Assembly: GCF_900091445.1 (NCBI RefSeq)
Contig: NZ_LT607733.1
Coordinates: forward strand, 5,049,001 to 5,113,000
Origin: Micromonospora echinofusca
Lineage (GTDB): Bacteria; Actinomycetota; Actinomycetes; Mycobacteriales; Micromonosporaceae
Length of the DNA stretch: 64,000 nucleotides
Reading direction: 5' to 3'
The notes beneath the pieces were generated by a model. It saw only the letters and a list, made by a program, of their open reading frames with translations, was not told where the DNA came from and did not search any database. The translations under genes and the position numbers were made by a program. Positions 28,817 through 39,906 of this stretch are shown one piece after another. The first letter of the stretch is position 1. Every line of letters begins with the position of its first letter.

Positions 28817-29845
28817 TCAGAACGCCTCGGGGTGGGCGGCCTGGGCGATCTTCTCCACCGCGAGGTGGTTGCTCGGGCCGAGGAATACCGAGTCGGAGAG
28901 CACCACGTAGCGCTTGTTCTTCGCGGCGTCCCACTGCGGGAACTGGGCGAGCAGCTTCTGCGCGTCCGCGTCCGGGTCCTTGGACATGTAGTTGACCACG
29001 AGCAGGGTGTCCACGTCGGCCTTGGCGACCTGTTCGCGGGAGAGGTTGGCGAACGTCTGGTCCGTGGCGCCCTCGAAGGCGTTCACCGCCCCGGCCTTGG
29101 CCATGACGTCGTTCCAGAGCCCGTTGCCCCCGACGGAGCTGAACTCGCCACCCATCGCCATGCCCGGGATGATCATCATGACGTTCTGCTTCGGCAGGTT
29201 CGCGGTCTTCGCCCCGACGGCCGCGATCCGCGCCTGGGAGTCGGCGATGACCTTCTCGGCGCGCTCCGACACCCCGAAGATCGCCCCGAGGTCGCGCAGC
29301 ATCCCGTAGCTGTCCTCGATGGTCGGCTTGCCCGTGACCGTGCCGACCTCGCCGCACGAACTCTTCGGCGCGTACGTGTTGGCCCCGACGGCCGCGAGGT
29401 CGTCGCGGGTGGCGAAGCCCGCCTCGGCGCGGAAGCCCCCGTCGTACGTGGAGATCACGAAGTCGGGCGTAAGCCCGATCATGGCCTCGCGCGGGATGTC
29501 CGACATGTCGTTGAGCTTGATGTTCCCCGACGGCAGTTGCTTGATCGCGTCGACCCGGCCGTCCACCTCGGAGGCGCCGTAGGACTGCGCGTTCGCCACG
29601 ATCCGGTCGGCGACGCCGAGTTCCAGCAGCGCGGAGACCTCCGCCACCGACCCGCCGTTCATCACGACCACCCGGCTCGGCGCCTGCTTGTAGGTGTACG
29701 ACTTGCCGCAGTTGGTGATCGTCACCGGGTAGCCCGCCTTCGGCGGCTCGTTCGACAGTTCGGCCTCGCTCCTGGCCGCCGTGCAGGCCGTCGAGAACAG
29801 CAGGGCGGCGACCGCCGCCGCGAGGGGGAATCGCTTGAGTTTCAT
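28817..29845 (-). CDS. Metallophore-binding lipoprotein of the ABC importer
   Basis: 342 residues. The signal peptide [17 protein letters not shown] ends in the lipobox STAC, so the protein should be anchored in the outer leaflet of the membrane. The mature part is a class III (FepB/BtuF-like) binding protein: an N lobe with VVVMNGGSVAEVSALLELGV, a long linker helix and a C lobe with DTLLVVNY. This family binds iron siderophores, cobalamin or other chelates. The start codon overlaps the MFS exporter stop (ATGA). Placed after the NRPS and exporter, it is the likely receptor for the metal-loaded product. Confidence 0.92.
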   Translation of the reverse strand: MKLKRFPLAAAVAALLFSTACTAARSEAELSNEPPKAGYPVTITNCGKSYTYKQAPSRVVVMNGGSVAEVSALLELGVADRIVANAQSYGASEVDGRVDAIKQLPSGNIKLNDMSDIPREAMIGLTPDFVISTYDGGFRAEAGFATRDDLAAVGANTYAPKSSCGEVGTVTGKPTIEDSYGMLRDLGAIFGVSERAEKVIADSQARIAAVGAKTANLPKQNVMMIIPGMAMGGEFSSVGGNGLWNDVMAKAGAVNAFEGATDQTFANLSREQVAKADVDTLLVVNYMSKDPDADAQKLLAQFPQWDAAKNKRYVVLSDSVFLGPSNHLAVEKIAQAAHPEAF

Positions 29846-31323
29846 CCGGTCCTCCGAGCAGTTGACGTGGCGACGGGCGTCGGCGCCGCCGCCCCTTCCG
29901 GTTCCGCTGCCGCGGCAGTGGGCTTGGGCAGGTGGTGCAGACGGACACTGACCAGGCCGGCGCAGGTCGCGGAGGCCGCGAGCAGGAGCGCGGTGGCCGC
30001 GAAGGCCGTCGCGTGGTCGGCGAAGGGCACGCCGGGGTCGCCGGGCGTCGCGCCGAGCACGGTGCGGTACCAGACGCCGGCGACCGCGACCCCGAGGGCG
30101 AGGCCGAACTGGGTCACGGTGGTCGCCATGCCGGATGCCGCGCCCGCCTCGGCGGGCCGGACCCGGCCGAGGATCCCGGCCACCAGCGGCGAGACGACCA
30201 GCCCCTGCCCGAAGCCGGCCAGCGTGACCACCGCGACGAGCATGGGTGCCTGCGCGGACTCGGGCGCCTGGACGACGGCCGCGCTGGCCAGCAGGACGGC
30301 GGCGAGCAGGCCGCAGCCCACGGCCGGGGTCGGCGCCGGGAACAGGCGTCCCACCCGGCGGCTCGCCGCGGAGCCCAGCGAGAAGCCGATCCCGAGCGGC
30401 ACGAACATCAGCGCCGCCGTGAGCGGCGTGAACCGCAGGCCGGTCTGGAGGTAGTAGGTGAACACGAGGAAGAGCCCCGAGTTCGTGGCGAACAGCGCCA
30501 GCACCGTCAGCAGGGACAGCCGCATCCCGGGGGCGGTGACGACCCGCGGCGGGAACAGCGGCTCGCCGCCCTCGCGGTGCAGGCGCCGCTGCTGGTTGAC
30601 GAGCACGACGGCCACGACGAGCGCGATGGGCACCCCGAGCCAGAGCCATGCCGGGCCGCCCGGCCCGAAGACCAGGGGCACGAGCAGGGCGGGGGCCGCC
30701 ACGATGGTGAGCGCCGCGCCCGCGAGGTCCAGGCGGTGCGGGGCCTTCGGAACGGTACGCGGCAGGATCCCGCCCAGCGCCAGGATCGCGATCCCGACGG
30801 GCACGTTGACCAGCAGCGCCGGCCGCCAGCCGAGGCCGAGGATGTCGGCCTCGACGATGAGCCCGCCGCCCGCGATGCCGCTGATCACGCCCAGGCCGAT
30901 GACGACGCCGTAGACGCTGATGGCCCTCGCCAGCCGATCCGGGTCCTGCATCGTGGCCCGGATGATCGCGAGCACCTGGGGTGCCATGAACGCCGCCGTG
31001 GCGCCCTGCAGGAAGCGGGCCACGATGAGCAGGTCGGCGTCCGGCGCGATCCCGCACAGCAGCGAGGTGACGGTGAAGCCGGCGACGCCCCAGAGGAACA
31101 CGGTGCGGTGCCCCAGCCGGTCGCCGAGCCGCGCGCCGGTGACCATCAGGGCCCCGAACGCGATCACGTACGCCGCGCCGACGAACTGGATCTGGTCGAA
31201 GCCCGCGTCGAGGTCGCGCTGGATGGACGGGCTGGCCACGTTGACCACGAACCCGTCCACCTGGGTCATGAACGTCGCGGCGAGGACCGCGCCGAGTCCG
31301 AGCCACTCGCGCCGTTCGCTCAT
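29842..31323 (-). CDS. MFS exporter, DHA2-like (14 TM)
   Basis: 493 residues, rich in hydrophobic helices, about fourteen by eye. DHA2 features: [17 protein letters not shown] in helix 1, [14 protein letters not shown] loop, [13 protein letters not shown], and motif C-like GVISGIAGG. Family members export drugs by proton antiport. Its ATG overlaps the NRPS stop by 2 bases, so its expression is locked to the NRPS and the product of that NRPS is the likely cargo. A Pro/Ala-rich C-terminal tail follows the last helix. Confidence 0.92.
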   Translation of the reverse strand: MSERREWLGLGAVLAATFMTQVDGFVVNVASPSIQRDLDAGFDQIQFVGAAYVIAFGALMVTGARLGDRLGHRTVFLWGVAGFTVTSLLCGIAPDADLLIVARFLQGATAAFMAPQVLAIIRATMQDPDRLARAISVYGVVIGLGVISGIAGGGLIVEADILGLGWRPALLVNVPVGIAILALGGILPRTVPKAPHRLDLAGAALTIVAAPALLVPLVFGPGGPAWLWLGVPIALVVAVVLVNQQRRLHREGGEPLFPPRVVTAPGMRLSLLTVLALFATNSGLFLVFTYYLQTGLRFTPLTAALMFVPLGIGFSLGSAASRRVGRLFPAPTPAVGCGLLAAVLLASAAVVQAPESAQAPMLVAVVTLAGFGQGLVVSPLVAGILGRVRPAEAGAASGMATTVTQFGLALGVAVAGVWYRTVLGATPGDPGVPFADHATAFAATALLLAASATCAGLVSVRLHHLPKPTAAAAEPEGAAAPTPVATSTARRTG

Positions 31324-34300
31324 GCTGACCTCCGAAGGTCGTCGACAGGTGGGAGCACGGCGCCGACCCGCGCCAGGGGACCGGCGGCGAGCATCCCGTC
31401 GTGGGTGCAGTCGAGCCGGTGCACGTCGATCCGCCCGTCGACGTGTGGCTCCCAGCTCGCCGGTCCGGGCCAGTCCGGTGTCTTGCCGTCGGTCGCCTCG
31501 ACGACCAGCACGTCGCCGGTGAGGCGGCGGGGCGTCCAGTCGGCGATGAGCCGCGAGTTGCGGGCGAAGGCGTCGTACGCGAGGCGACGCCCCGGCTCGT
31601 CGAGGCCGCCCAGCGCGGCCTGGCCGAGCATGGCGGCGGCCGCGTCGCGCTCGCCGGGCGGCGGCAGCTCCCGCCAGGCGGCCGGCACCGGGTACGAGTC
31701 GAGCAGCGCCAGCAGGGCCACCGACTCGCCCGACTCCGTGAGCTGCGTGGCCATCTCGTGGGCCACCAGCCCGCCGAACGACGCCCCGAGCAGGTGGTAC
31801 GGCCCGTCGGGCTGGACCTCCCGGATGCGCCGTACGTGGTCGGCGGCCAACTCGGCGACGCTCGCGCACCCACCGACGGCGACCGACTGGAGCCCGTACA
31901 CCGGGCGGTCGGGCAGGCTCGCCAGCAGCGCGGCGTACGACCACGCCAGCCCGGTGGCCGGCGCGACGCAGAACAGCGGCGGCCCGCTCCCCCGCGTACG
32001 CAACGGGAGCAGCACCTCCGTCGAGCCCTCGCCGGTGTCCGTGGCGAGCGCCGGCGCGAGCCTCGCGACGGTCGGCGCCTCGAACACCGTCCGAATGCTG
32101 ATCTCCACGCCGAACTCCGCGCGCACCCGGCCCATGAGCCGGGCGACGAGCAGGGAGTGCCCGCCGAGCGAGAAGAAGTCGTCGTCGATGCCCACCTCCG
32201 GCAGGCCGAGCAGGTCGGCGAAGAGGCCGCACAGCACCGTCTCGCGGTGGTCGCGCGGCGCGCGGCCGCCGACCGTCGCGGTCAGGTCGGGCGCGGGCAG
32301 CGCCGCGCGGTCGAGCTTGCCGTTCGTGGTCCGCGGGATCGCCGCCAGCGCGACGAACGCGGGCGGCACCATGTAGTCGGGCAGCCGCTGCGCCACGAAC
32401 TGCCGCAGCGCGGCGGGCTCCGGCGCGGCGTCGCCGGCCGGCACGACGTAGCCGACGAGCCGCAGCTGGCCCGGCGCGTCCTCGCGGGGCACCACCGCCG
32501 CCTGGGCGACGTCGGGGTGGGCGAGCAGGACCGCCTCGATCTCCCCCGGCTCGATGCGGAAGCCCCGGATCTTGACCTGGTCGTCCGCGCGGCCGAGGAA
32601 CTCCAGCGTGCCGTCGGGCCGCCAGCGGGCGAGGTCGCCGGTGCGGTACATGCGGCCGTCCGGGGCCCCGAACGGGTCCTCGACGAACCGCTGCGCGGTC
32701 TGCTCCGGACGCTCGTGGTAGCCACGGGCGACCGGGGCGCCGGCGAAGTACAGCTCGCCGACCGTGCCGGGCGGCACCAGCCCGCGCGCCGGGTCCAGCA
32801 CGTACGCCCTGGTGTTGGTGAGCGGCCTGCCCACGATCGGCTCGGCGCTCTCGGCGAGCCGGCACCAGAGGGTGTCGACCGTGCACTCGGTGGGGCCGTA
32901 CAGGTTGTAGACGCTCATGCCGGCGTCGCGCAGCGCCGTCCAGAGCGCGGGGCCGGTGGCCTCGCCGCCGAGCGCGAGCACGGCGGGCCGGTGCCGGCCG
33001 GCGTCGAGGAACCCGTTGGCTACCAGCTCCTCGGCGTACGTGGGGGTGATGTCCATGAAGTCGATCTCGTGCCGGTCGACGTAGTCGAGCATCGCGGCCG
33101 GGTCGCGGCGCCGGTCGTCGTCGACGAAGTGCAGCTCGTGGCCGTCGAGCAGCCACAGCAGCCCCTCCCACGAGGTGTCGAACGACAGCGACGCGGAGAG
33201 CGCGGCCCGCCGCACCCGGCCGGCGGACTCCGGGCGGATCATCGTGTCGCGGTGGTGGAGGAAGAGGTTGACCAGGCCGCCGTGCTCGACCACGACGCCC
33301 TTGGGCACGCCGGTGGAGCCGGACGTGTAGATGAGGCAGGCCGCGTGCCGCGGCGCGACACCGGTGTCCGCGACGGGCCCGTCGGCCGTCCCGGCCAGCT
33401 CCGCGGCGGTCGCCGGGGCGTCCAGCAGCAGGACCGGTACGTCGGTGTCGCGGTGCCCGGCCCAGAGCGCCCCGGTGCTGACCACCGCGACGGGCGCGCT
33501 GTCGGCGAGCATCGCCGCGACGCGTCGGGCGGGCAGGTCCGGGTCGACGGGTACGTAGGCCGCGCCAGCCTTGAGCACGGCCAGCAGCGCCACGATCGAC
33601 TCCGAGGTGCGCGGCAGCAGCAGCGCGACGTAGCGGTCGGGGCCGGCCCCCCGGGCGACGAGCAGGGTGGCGAGGCGGTCGGCGCGGCGGTCCAGCTCGG
33701 CGAAGGTCAGCGTGGCGTCGCCGGCCACCAGCGCCGTCCGGTCCGGCGTCGCGGCCGCCTGCGCGGCGAACAGCGCGGGTACGGTGACCGCCGGCAGGGG
33801 CTTCGCCGTGTCGTTCCACTCCTCCAGCAGCAGCCGGCGCTCGCCGTCGAGGAGCAGGTCGACGTCCCCGATCGGCGTGTCGGGGGCGTGCGTGGCGCGG
33901 CGCAGGAAGACCAGGAAGCGGTTGAGGTGGCCGGCGAGCTCGTCTTCGTCGTAGCAGTTGGGGTTGGCGTCGAGGACGATCCGCAGGCCGCTGCCGTCGG
34001 CGTGGTCGTAGACGTGCACGACGAGGTCCTCGACGAGCCCGGCGCTGACGTTGCGCACGAGTCCGCGGTGCCCGGCGAAGCGCAGGCCGTAGTCGAACGG
34101 CATGATGTTGACCGAGGGCCCGAAGAGCTTGCGCTCGCTGGCGACCAGCCGCAGATCGCGGCGCAGCTGCTCGTAGCGGTAGCGCAGGTGCGGGCGCGCC
34201 GATCGCACCTCGTCGCCGACCTGTGCGGCGAGGTCCGCCAGCGTGGCGGTGGGCTCGACCCGGACCCAGAGCGGCACGACGTTGGTCACCATGCACGGCA

Positions 34301-35153
34301 CCCGCAGCGACACCGAGCCGAGGCGGGACATGACGGGCAGCGCGAGGGTGAGCTCGTCGGCGCCCGTCATCCGGTGCAGGTACGCCGCGAAGGCCGCGAT
34401 GACCGTCTCGCTCCAGGTGGTCCCGGTGGCCTTCGCGACCGCCTTCAACGCGCCGATGCCGGCGGCGTCGAGGTCCTCGCCGACGCGGTGCACGCTGCGG
34501 GCCAGCTTGCCGGAGCGGCGGGCGAGGACGACCGGCGCCGGCCTGCCCCGCGCACGGGACGTCCAGTGCTCACGCGCGGCGGCGTACGCGTCCGAGTCCG
34601 CGTAGGCCAGGTCCTCGTCGACGACGGCGGCCAGGGAACCGAACGTCCGGGGCGGCGGTTCGTGTCCCTCGACGAGCGCGGTGTAGCGCTGCGCCACCCT
34701 GCGGGCGACGAGGGACAGCCCGTACCCGTCCAGGGCGATGTGGTGGGCGCGCTGGTACCACAGCACGTGCTCGGGGCCGAGCCGGAAGATCGTGTGACAG
34801 AACAGCAGGTCCTTGCGGAGGTCGACGGCGACCGCGAGGTCCGCGCGCATCCAGGCCAGCGCGGCGGCGAGCGGGTCGGCCTCGCCGCTGGTGTCGACCT
34901 GGTGCACCGGCCACGGCGCGTCGTTGCGGGGGCGTTGCCACGGGCGACCGTCGGCGTCCTCCTCGAACACCATGGTCAGCGCCTCGGTCTCGCCGACGGT
35001 CCCGCGTACCGCCTCCTCCAGCAGCCGCAGGTCGACCGGGCCACGGATCTCGACGTACTCGGCCGTGTTGTAGGCGGAGCTGTCCGGGTCGAACTGCTGG
35101 CCCGTCCAGATCCCTTCCTGCGCGGCGCCCAGCCGCAGCGCCCCGTCAGCCAT
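31320..35153 (-). CDS. NRPS, C-A-PCP-TE (isonitrile lipopeptide type, basic amino acid predicted)
   Basis: 1,277 residues. Condensation domain about 5-430 with intact HHIALDG; adenylation domain about 455-960 ([35 protein letters not shown]); PCP about 985-1050 (LGGHSLLV); thioesterase about 1070-1270 (GASFGG). Layout matches EntF/DhbF-like terminal modules. By-eye alignment to GrsA gives a pocket D-T-E-D-A-G-L-V-D; acidic residues at positions 239 and 278 suggest Lys or Orn, as in ScoA/MmaA of isonitrile lipopeptides. Those enzymes end in a reductase, this one in a thioesterase, so the product may be an acid, lactam or oligomer rather than an alcohol. It overlaps the ACP gene by 8 bp and the MFS gene by 2-3 bp. 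Confidence 0.95.
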   Translation of the reverse strand: MADGALRLGAAQEGIWTGQQFDPDSSAYNTAEYVEIRGPVDLRLLEEAVRGTVGETEALTMVFEEDADGRPWQRPRNDAPWPVHQVDTSGEADPLAAALAWMRADLAVAVDLRKDLLFCHTIFRLGPEHVLWYQRAHHIALDGYGLSLVARRVAQRYTALVEGHEPPPRTFGSLAAVVDEDLAYADSDAYAAAREHWTSRARGRPAPVVLARRSGKLARSVHRVGEDLDAAGIGALKAVAKATGTTWSETVIAAFAAYLHRMTGADELTLALPVMSRLGSVSLRVPCMVTNVVPLWVRVEPTATLADLAAQVGDEVRSARPHLRYRYEQLRRDLRLVASERKLFGPSVNIMPFDYGLRFAGHRGLVRNVSAGLVEDLVVHVYDHADGSGLRIVLDANPNCYDEDELAGHLNRFLVFLRRATHAPDTPIGDVDLLLDGERRLLLEEWNDTAKPLPAVTVPALFAAQAAATPDRTALVAGDATLTFAELDRRADRLATLLVARGAGPDRYVALLLPRTSESIVALLAVLKAGAAYVPVDPDLPARRVAAMLADSAPVAVVSTGALWAGHRDTDVPVLLLDAPATAAELAGTADGPVADTGVAPRHAACLIYTSGSTGVPKGVVVEHGGLVNLFLHHRDTMIRPESAGRVRRAALSASLSFDTSWEGLLWLLDGHELHFVDDDRRRDPAAMLDYVDRHEIDFMDITPTYAEELVANGFLDAGRHRPAVLALGGEATGPALWTALRDAGMSVYNLYGPTECTVDTLWCRLAESAEPIVGRPLTNTRAYVLDPARGLVPPGTVGELYFAGAPVARGYHERPEQTAQRFVEDPFGAPDGRMYRTGDLARWRPDGTLEFLGRADDQVKIRGFRIEPGEIEAVLLAHPDVAQAAVVPREDAPGQLRLVGYVVPAGDAAPEPAALRQFVAQRLPDYMVPPAFVALAAIPRTTNGKLDRAALPAPDLTATVGGRAPRDHRETVLCGLFADLLGLPEVGIDDDFFSLGGHSLLVARLMGRVRAEFGVEISIRTVFEAPTVARLAPALATDTGEGSTEVLLPLRTRGSGPPLFCVAPATGLAWSYAALLASLPDRPVYGLQSVAVGGCASVAELAADHVRRIREVQPDGPYHLLGASFGGLVAHEMATQLTESGESVALLALLDSYPVPAAWRELPPPGERDAAAAMLGQAALGGLDEPGRRLAYDAFARNSRLIADWTPRRLTGDVLVVEATDGKTPDWPGPASWEPHVDGRIDVHRLDCTHDGMLAAGPLARVGAVLPPVDDLRRSA

Positions 35154-35382
35154 CGCGGCCCGCCACCAGCTTCACCCAGTGCCCCAGCGTCGGCTGCTCG
35201 GCCAGCTCGACGAAGCTGACCTCGGCGCCGGCGTCGCGCCACCGCTCCATCAGCATCATCAGCCGCATCGAGTCGAGCCCGGAGTCGAACAGGTTCTCCT
35301 CGTCGGTGGTCTCGTCTGGGAGGCGGTAGAGCATCTCCGCGACGTCCGCCCTGATCGTCGTTGCCGTCAACTGATCCGCCAC
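35146..35382 (-). CDS. Stand-alone acyl carrier protein (ScoB-like)
   Basis: 78 residues with the phosphopantetheine site [10 protein letters not shown]. The size and the LDSMRLM context match the small ACPs of isonitrile clusters (ScoB, Rv0100) and aryl carrier domains. It should carry the unsaturated acyl chain loaded by the ligase at 16.4-17.9 kb for glycine addition by the FcoT-like enzyme. GTG start with GGAAGG 6 bp upstream. The gene overlaps the NRPS start by 8 bp and follows the ScoE-like gene by 94 bp. Confidence 0.92.
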   Translation of the reverse strand: MADQLTATTIRADVAEMLYRLPDETTDEENLFDSGLDSMRLMMLMERWRDAGAEVSFVELAEQPTLGHWVKLVAGRDG

Positions 35383-35476
35383 GTCATGCCTTCCCGTGTG
35401 TGTGAGGTGGACACGGGTGGAATCCGACGATCGACGCCGCCGGATTCCACCCGGGAAAACGAACGTCCATGAAGGA

Positions 35477-36352
35477 CTAGGCCGCCGCGTCGACGTCGTC
35501 GTAGACGGTGACCCGGTACGACACCGCCGGCTCCGGCGTCGCGGTGTGCAGCGCGCGGTGCACCAGGGTGCGGTTGTCCCAGAGGAGCATGTCGCCCTTC
35601 TCGAACGTCTGGAGGTGGATGTTCTCGTGCTCGTAGGTGCGGTCGAGCTGGCCCGTCGCGGTCAGCAGCTCCGTCAGCAGCTCCGGCTGCTCGTTGCCCT
35701 CCGCGTCCCGCACCGACGAGGTGAAGCCCTCGCTGATGTAGAGCACCGTCTCCCCGGTGTGCGGGTGGGTGAAGGTGGTCTGGCAGGTCACCGGCGGGGT
35801 CTTCGCGTTGACCTCCTCGATGAGCTCGGAGATCGGCCGGTAGACGTCGGTGGGCCGGATCTTGAAGTACCGCAGCACGCTGTGCGTCGCCGTGGTGTCC
35901 TTCACCGCCAGCTTCAGCTCCTCGGTCAGCTTCTCGTACGCCGTCGCGAGGTTGATGAAGAACGTGCCACGGTTCTTCGACGGCACGACCTGCGGGTAGA
36001 TCAGGGTGATGTCGAAGGGACGCTGCATGAACTGGTAGTCCGAGTGCCAGAACTTGCCGGTCTTCGGCACCCCCACCTGGCGGCCGTCCTCCTCCTTGAC
36101 GTTGGAGGAGACGAACACCTCCTTGACCTCGGGGTGGTGGTAGACCGGCTCGTAGTACTCGGCGACCCGACCGAGCCGCTCACCGAGCGCCAGGAACTGC
36201 CGCGGCGACAGGTCCTGGTTCTTCAGCACCACGATCTTGTTGGTGTAGATGGCCTTCTTGAGTTCGACGATGTCCTGCTCCGGGGCGGTCTCCGCGTCGA
36301 AACCCTCCACGATGACGCCGAACTTCTTTCCAGCCTGCGGGGTGATTTTCAT
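35477..36352 (-). CDS. scoE: ScoE-like Fe(II)/2-oxoglutarate isonitrile-forming oxygenase
   Basis: 291 residues of the TauD superfamily. Iron ligands are H and D in FWHSDYQFM and the distal His in LVHRALH; the 2-oxoglutarate-binding Arg is in SYRVTV. Long stretches match ScoE rather than taurine dioxygenase: [33 protein letters not shown] and YISEGFT. ScoE converts (R)-3-(carboxymethylamino) acids to isonitriles in two oxidations with CO2 loss. The ATG at 36352 has GAGGAG with a 5-bp spacer; a GTG at 36358 overlaps that site. It precedes the ACP and NRPS genes. This is the most diagnostic gene for the predicted chemistry. Confidence 0.93.
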   Translation of the reverse strand: MKITPQAGKKFGVIVEGFDAETAPEQDIVELKKAIYTNKIVVLKNQDLSPRQFLALGERLGRVAEYYEPVYHHPEVKEVFVSSNVKEEDGRQVGVPKTGKFWHSDYQFMQRPFDITLIYPQVVPSKNRGTFFINLATAYEKLTEELKLAVKDTTATHSVLRYFKIRPTDVYRPISELIEEVNAKTPPVTCQTTFTHPHTGETVLYISEGFTSSVRDAEGNEQPELLTELLTATGQLDRTYEHENIHLQTFEKGDMLLWDNRTLVHRALHTATPEPAVSYRVTVYDDVDAAA

Positions 36353-36457
36353 TCGCACTCCTCTGAGCGGTGGCGCCGCGAATCCGACACCTCAGTAGTC
36401 GCGTCCGATCGGACAACAGTTCCCGCCCCGACAGGTGCCCGGGGCCGAAATTCCAGG

Positions 36458-37303
36458 TCAATTACCACGTCGTGGGTTCACATTTCCGCGGACTCCTTCG
36501 CGAAGGTCGGCCTGCCGTTCCCACAGCTGGGCATGGCAGGCGTAGATGACGGCCGCCGCGCCTTCCGGGTCGTCGCGGACGACGAAGTGACCGCTGCCGG
36601 GGATGACGAAGTGCTGTGCCCTCGGCAGCATCCGCCGGGCCCGGACCGCGTCACGCAGCGGCACGACGCGGTCCTGGTCGGCCCAGACGAGGTTCACCGG
36701 AGTCGTGTCGTCGACCTCGGCGGCCCGGAACGCGTAGCGGCCGGCGTACCGGCACAGCGTCGACACGTCGCTGGCGATCATCGACGTCACGTCGGCGGCG
36801 ACCGCCTCCGCCCGCAGGGCGACGGGCCGGGCCGACACGTTGCCCATGACGATCCTGCGGACGCAGTTCCTGGCGAGCAGCCGCCCACGCGTCCGGGGCC
36901 CCACCGCGGCGGTGATCCGGAGGACCGCGTGGGTCCGCACCACGCACACGCAGGCGCGGCAGGCCGCCCGGAACCCGATGCTGCACAGGGCGGTCACCGC
37001 CGCGACGGGCACCCGCCGCGCCAGTTCGAGCGCGATCACCCCGCCGAGCGAGTGCCCGACCACGTGCGGCCGGCGCAGTCCCAGCGCCGCGATGCGCTCC
37101 GCCACGTACTCGGCGAGGCGCGGCACGACGTCACGGCCCGACGCGAGCCCCGGCACGCCGCCGTGACCCGGCAGGTCGATCGCGAGGGTCCGGGCGAACC
37201 CGGGAATGCGTTCGACGACGGCGTCCCAGCTCGCCCGGCCGAGACCGGCCGCGTGCAGCAGAAGGAGCTGCGGGTCCTCCGCGAGCCGGCTCGGCTCGGC
37301 CAT
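36458..37303 (-). CDS. Alpha/beta-hydrolase
   Basis: 281 residues. Nucleophile elbow GHSLGG near residue 97, oxyanion strand LLHAAGLGRASWDAV, acid in VWADQDRVVPL and catalytic His in GSGHFVV: a complete Ser-Asp-His triad. An unusual Cys cluster (RAACRACVCVV) lies in the cap region and might bind a metal or be redox active. The fold covers esterases, lactonases and haloperoxidase-like enzymes; the substrate cannot be told from sequence. It sits between the copper ATPase (53 bp) and the ScoE-like gene (about 105 bp), so hydrolysis of a pathway intermediate or of the metallophore for metal release are both reasonable guesses. Confidence 0.85.
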   Translation of the reverse strand: MAEPSRLAEDPQLLLLHAAGLGRASWDAVVERIPGFARTLAIDLPGHGGVPGLASGRDVVPRLAEYVAERIAALGLRRPHVVGHSLGGVIALELARRVPVAAVTALCSIGFRAACRACVCVVRTHAVLRITAAVGPRTRGRLLARNCVRRIVMGNVSARPVALRAEAVAADVTSMIASDVSTLCRYAGRYAFRAAEVDDTTPVNLVWADQDRVVPLRDAVRARRMLPRAQHFVIPGSGHFVVRDDPEGAAAVIYACHAQLWERQADLREGVRGNVNPRRGN

Positions 37304-37356
37304 TGTGCGGCTCCGTTCTCTCCGTCCGGACGTGGCCGTCGCGGTACGTGGACGCG

Positions 37357-39906
37357 TCAGGAGGCGCTGACCATCGGCGCGCGTGACGCCTCGGTCGTGT
37401 CGGCCCGCTCCGGCAGGTCGGCGCCCGCGTGTGCCTTGAACCGCCGCAGGCGCAGGCTGTTCGTCACCACGAACACCGAGCTGCCGGCCATGATCAGGCC
37501 CGCCAGCATGGGATTGAGCAGCCCGCTCGCCGCGAACGGGATGGCCGCGACGTTGTAGGCGAAGGCCCAGAACAGGTTGCCCTTGATCGTGCCGAGGGTG
37601 CGGCGCGACAGCCGGATGGCGTCCGCGACCACGCGCAGGTCACCGCGGACGACCGTCAGGTCGCCCGACTCGATCGCCACGTCGCTGCCGGTGCCCATCG
37701 CGATGCCCAGGTCGGCCTGCGCGAGCGCCGCGGCGTCGTTGACGCCGTCGCCGACCATCGCGACGACCTTGCCGTCGACCTGGAGCCGCTTGACCAGGTC
37801 GACCTTGCCGGCGGGGAGGACGTCGGCGACGACATCGTCGATCCCCACCTCCGCCGCGATCGCCGCCGCGACCGCGGCGTTGTCACCGGTCAGCAGGATC
37901 GGGTGCAGCCCCAGTCGCTTGAACTGCGCCACCGCCGCCCTGCTGGTGGGCTTGACCCGGTCGGACACGACGAGGATGCCGCGCACGGCGCCGTCCCAAC
38001 CCACCATCACCGAGGTACGGCCCGCCGCGTCGGCCGTCGCCTTGGCGGCGGCGACCTCCGGGGGCAGGTCGGCGGCCCACGAGCCGAGCAGCGAGGCCCG
38101 GCCGACGATCACCTCGTGCCCGTCCACCGTGCCGCGCACGCCCACCCCGGTCTCGCTGGTGAAGTCCGCGACCGCGGGCAGTTCGCCGCAGCGGTCCCGC
38201 GCCCCCGCCACCACGGCACGGGCGATGGGGTGCTCCGACGCGTTCTCCAACGCGCCCGCGAGCCGCAGCAGCTGGGCGTCGGTCACCCCGTCGACGGGCA
38301 CGACGTCCACGACGGACATCTCGCCGGTGGTGACCGTGCCGGTCTTGTCGAGCACGACGGTGTCGACGGTCCTCGTCGACTCCAGCACCTGCGGGCCCTT
38401 GATGAGGATGCCGAGCTGCGCGCCCCGGCCGGTGCCGACCAGCAGCGCGGTCGGCGTCGCCAGCCCCAGCGCGCACGGGCAGGCGATGATCAGGACGGCC
38501 ACCGCCGCGGTGAACGCGGCCGCCGCGGGTTGGCCTGAGCCGAGCCAGTAGCCCAGCGTGGCGAGCGACAGCGCGATCACCCCCGGTACGAACACCGCCG
38601 ACACCTGGTCCGCGAGCCGCTGCACGTCGGCCTTGCCGGTCTGCGCCTCCTCGACGAGCCGGGCCATCTGCGCGAGCTGCGTCTCGCCGCCCACCTTCGT
38701 GGCGCGGACGACGAGCCGCCCGCCGGCGTTGACCGTGGCGCCGACGACCTCGTCGCCGGGCCCCACCTCGACGGGTACGGACTCGCCGGTGAGCATGCTC
38801 GCGTCGACCGCGGAGGAGCCCTCCTCCACGACGCCGTCGGTCGCCACCTTCTCCCCCGGCCGTACGAGGAACCGGTCGCCGACCGCGAGCGCCGAGATCG
38901 GCACCAGCACCTCGACGCCGTCGCGCAGCACCGTCACGTCCTTGGCGCCCAGCGACAGCAGCGCCCGCAGCGCGGCGCCGGAGCGGCGCTTCGCGCGTGC
39001 CTCGAAGTAGCGGCCGCAGAGGATGAACAGCGTCACGCCCGCGGCGACCTCCAGGTACATGTTGCCCTCGCCGGGCGTCCGTTCCAGCGTGATGCGGAAC
39101 GGGTGACGCATGCCGGGCTCGCCGGCGGTGCCGAGGAACAGCGTGTACAGCGACCACACGAACGCGGCGATGGTGCCCACCGAGACCAGCGTGTCCATCG
39201 AGGCGGCGGCGTGCCGGAGGTTGGCGAAGGCGGCCCGGTGGAAGGGCCACGCCCCCCACACCACGACCGGCGCGGCCAGCGTCAGGCAGGCCCACTGCCA
39301 GTACTCGAACTGGAGCTGGGAGAACATCGACATCGCGATGACCGGCACGGCCAGCACGGCGACGACCCAGAGTCGGTGCCGGGCCGCCCGCAGCTCACGG
39401 TCGTGCTCGGCCGCCTCCGCGGCGGCCGGGTCCGGGGCGTCCGCCGCCGGGGCCGAGGGCGGCTGCACCGGCCGGGCCGTGAAGCCGATCTCCTCGACGG
39501 CGGCGATCACCCTCTCCTGCGTGATCTGCGGCGCGACGAGCACCTTCGCCTTCTCGGTGGCGTAGTTGACCGTCGCCTCCACCCCGTCGATCGCGTTGAG
39601 CTGCTTCTCGATGCGCGCCGCGCAGGCCGCGCACGTCATGCCGCCGATCAACAGTTCCAGTTGGTTGTCAGGCCTGGCCGCGCGCGGTGTCACCAGCCGG
39701 GCCGTGAAGCCGATCTCCTCGACGGCGGCGATCACCGCGGCCTGCGAGACCTGCGGCGCGGCCAGGACCTTCGCCTTCTCGGTGGCGTAGTTGACCGTCG
39801 CCTCCACCCCGTCGATCGCGTTGAGGCGCTTCTCGATGCGCGCCGCGCAGGCCGCGCACGTCATGCCGCCGATCAACAGCTCCAGTCGGTTCTCAGCCGT
39901 GGCCAT
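37357..39906 (-). CDS. copA: Copper-translocating P1B-type ATPase with two HMA domains
   Basis: 849 residues. Two N-terminal metal-binding domains with GMTCAAC (about 5-70 and 80-145), eight membrane segments, TGES loop, CPC in helix 6 (about 477), phosphorylation DKTGT (about 520), SEHP, and [16 protein letters not shown]. The YN pair in helix 7 and MAGSS in helix 8 indicate Cu(I) specificity. Such ATPases export cytosolic copper. The two HMA domains are almost identical, from a recent 225-bp tandem duplication. It overlaps the upstream secreted-protein gene by 14 bp and sits within the isonitrile operon, linking copper to the product. Confidence 0.95.
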   Translation of the reverse strand: MATAENRLELLIGGMTCAACAARIEKRLNAIDGVEATVNYATEKAKVLAAPQVSQAAVIAAVEEIGFTARLVTPRAARPDNQLELLIGGMTCAACAARIEKQLNAIDGVEATVNYATEKAKVLVAPQITQERVIAAVEEIGFTARPVQPPSAPAADAPDPAAAEAAEHDRELRAARHRLWVVAVLAVPVIAMSMFSQLQFEYWQWACLTLAAPVVVWGAWPFHRAAFANLRHAAASMDTLVSVGTIAAFVWSLYTLFLGTAGEPGMRHPFRITLERTPGEGNMYLEVAAGVTLFILCGRYFEARAKRRSGAALRALLSLGAKDVTVLRDGVEVLVPISALAVGDRFLVRPGEKVATDGVVEEGSSAVDASMLTGESVPVEVGPGDEVVGATVNAGGRLVVRATKVGGETQLAQMARLVEEAQTGKADVQRLADQVSAVFVPGVIALSLATLGYWLGSGQPAAAAFTAAVAVLIIACPCALGLATPTALLVGTGRGAQLGILIKGPQVLESTRTVDTVVLDKTGTVTTGEMSVVDVVPVDGVTDAQLLRLAGALENASEHPIARAVVAGARDRCGELPAVADFTSETGVGVRGTVDGHEVIVGRASLLGSWAADLPPEVAAAKATADAAGRTSVMVGWDGAVRGILVVSDRVKPTSRAAVAQFKRLGLHPILLTGDNAAVAAAIAAEVGIDDVVADVLPAGKVDLVKRLQVDGKVVAMVGDGVNDAAALAQADLGIAMGTGSDVAIESGDLTVVRGDLRVVADAIRLSRRTLGTIKGNLFWAFAYNVAAIPFAASGLLNPMLAGLIMAGSSVFVVTNSLRLRRFKAHAGADLPERADTTEASRAPMVSAS
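39471..39900 (-). repeat. 225-bp tandem duplication encoding the two HMA domains
   Basis: Two copies with a period of 225 bp (75 codons), one starting at 39471 and the other at 39696. At the protein level they differ in only a handful of positions (for example KRLN/KQLN, AAPQVSQ/VAPQITQ), and at DNA level long stretches are identical. This indicates a recent duplication inside the gene rather than two old domains. Confidence 0.9.

Noticed and set aside
28817..31873. Single 1,018-residue protein fusing transporter and binding protein
   Set aside because: Only the C-terminal 342 residues from ATG 29845 are meaningful; upstream it reads out of frame through the MFS gene.
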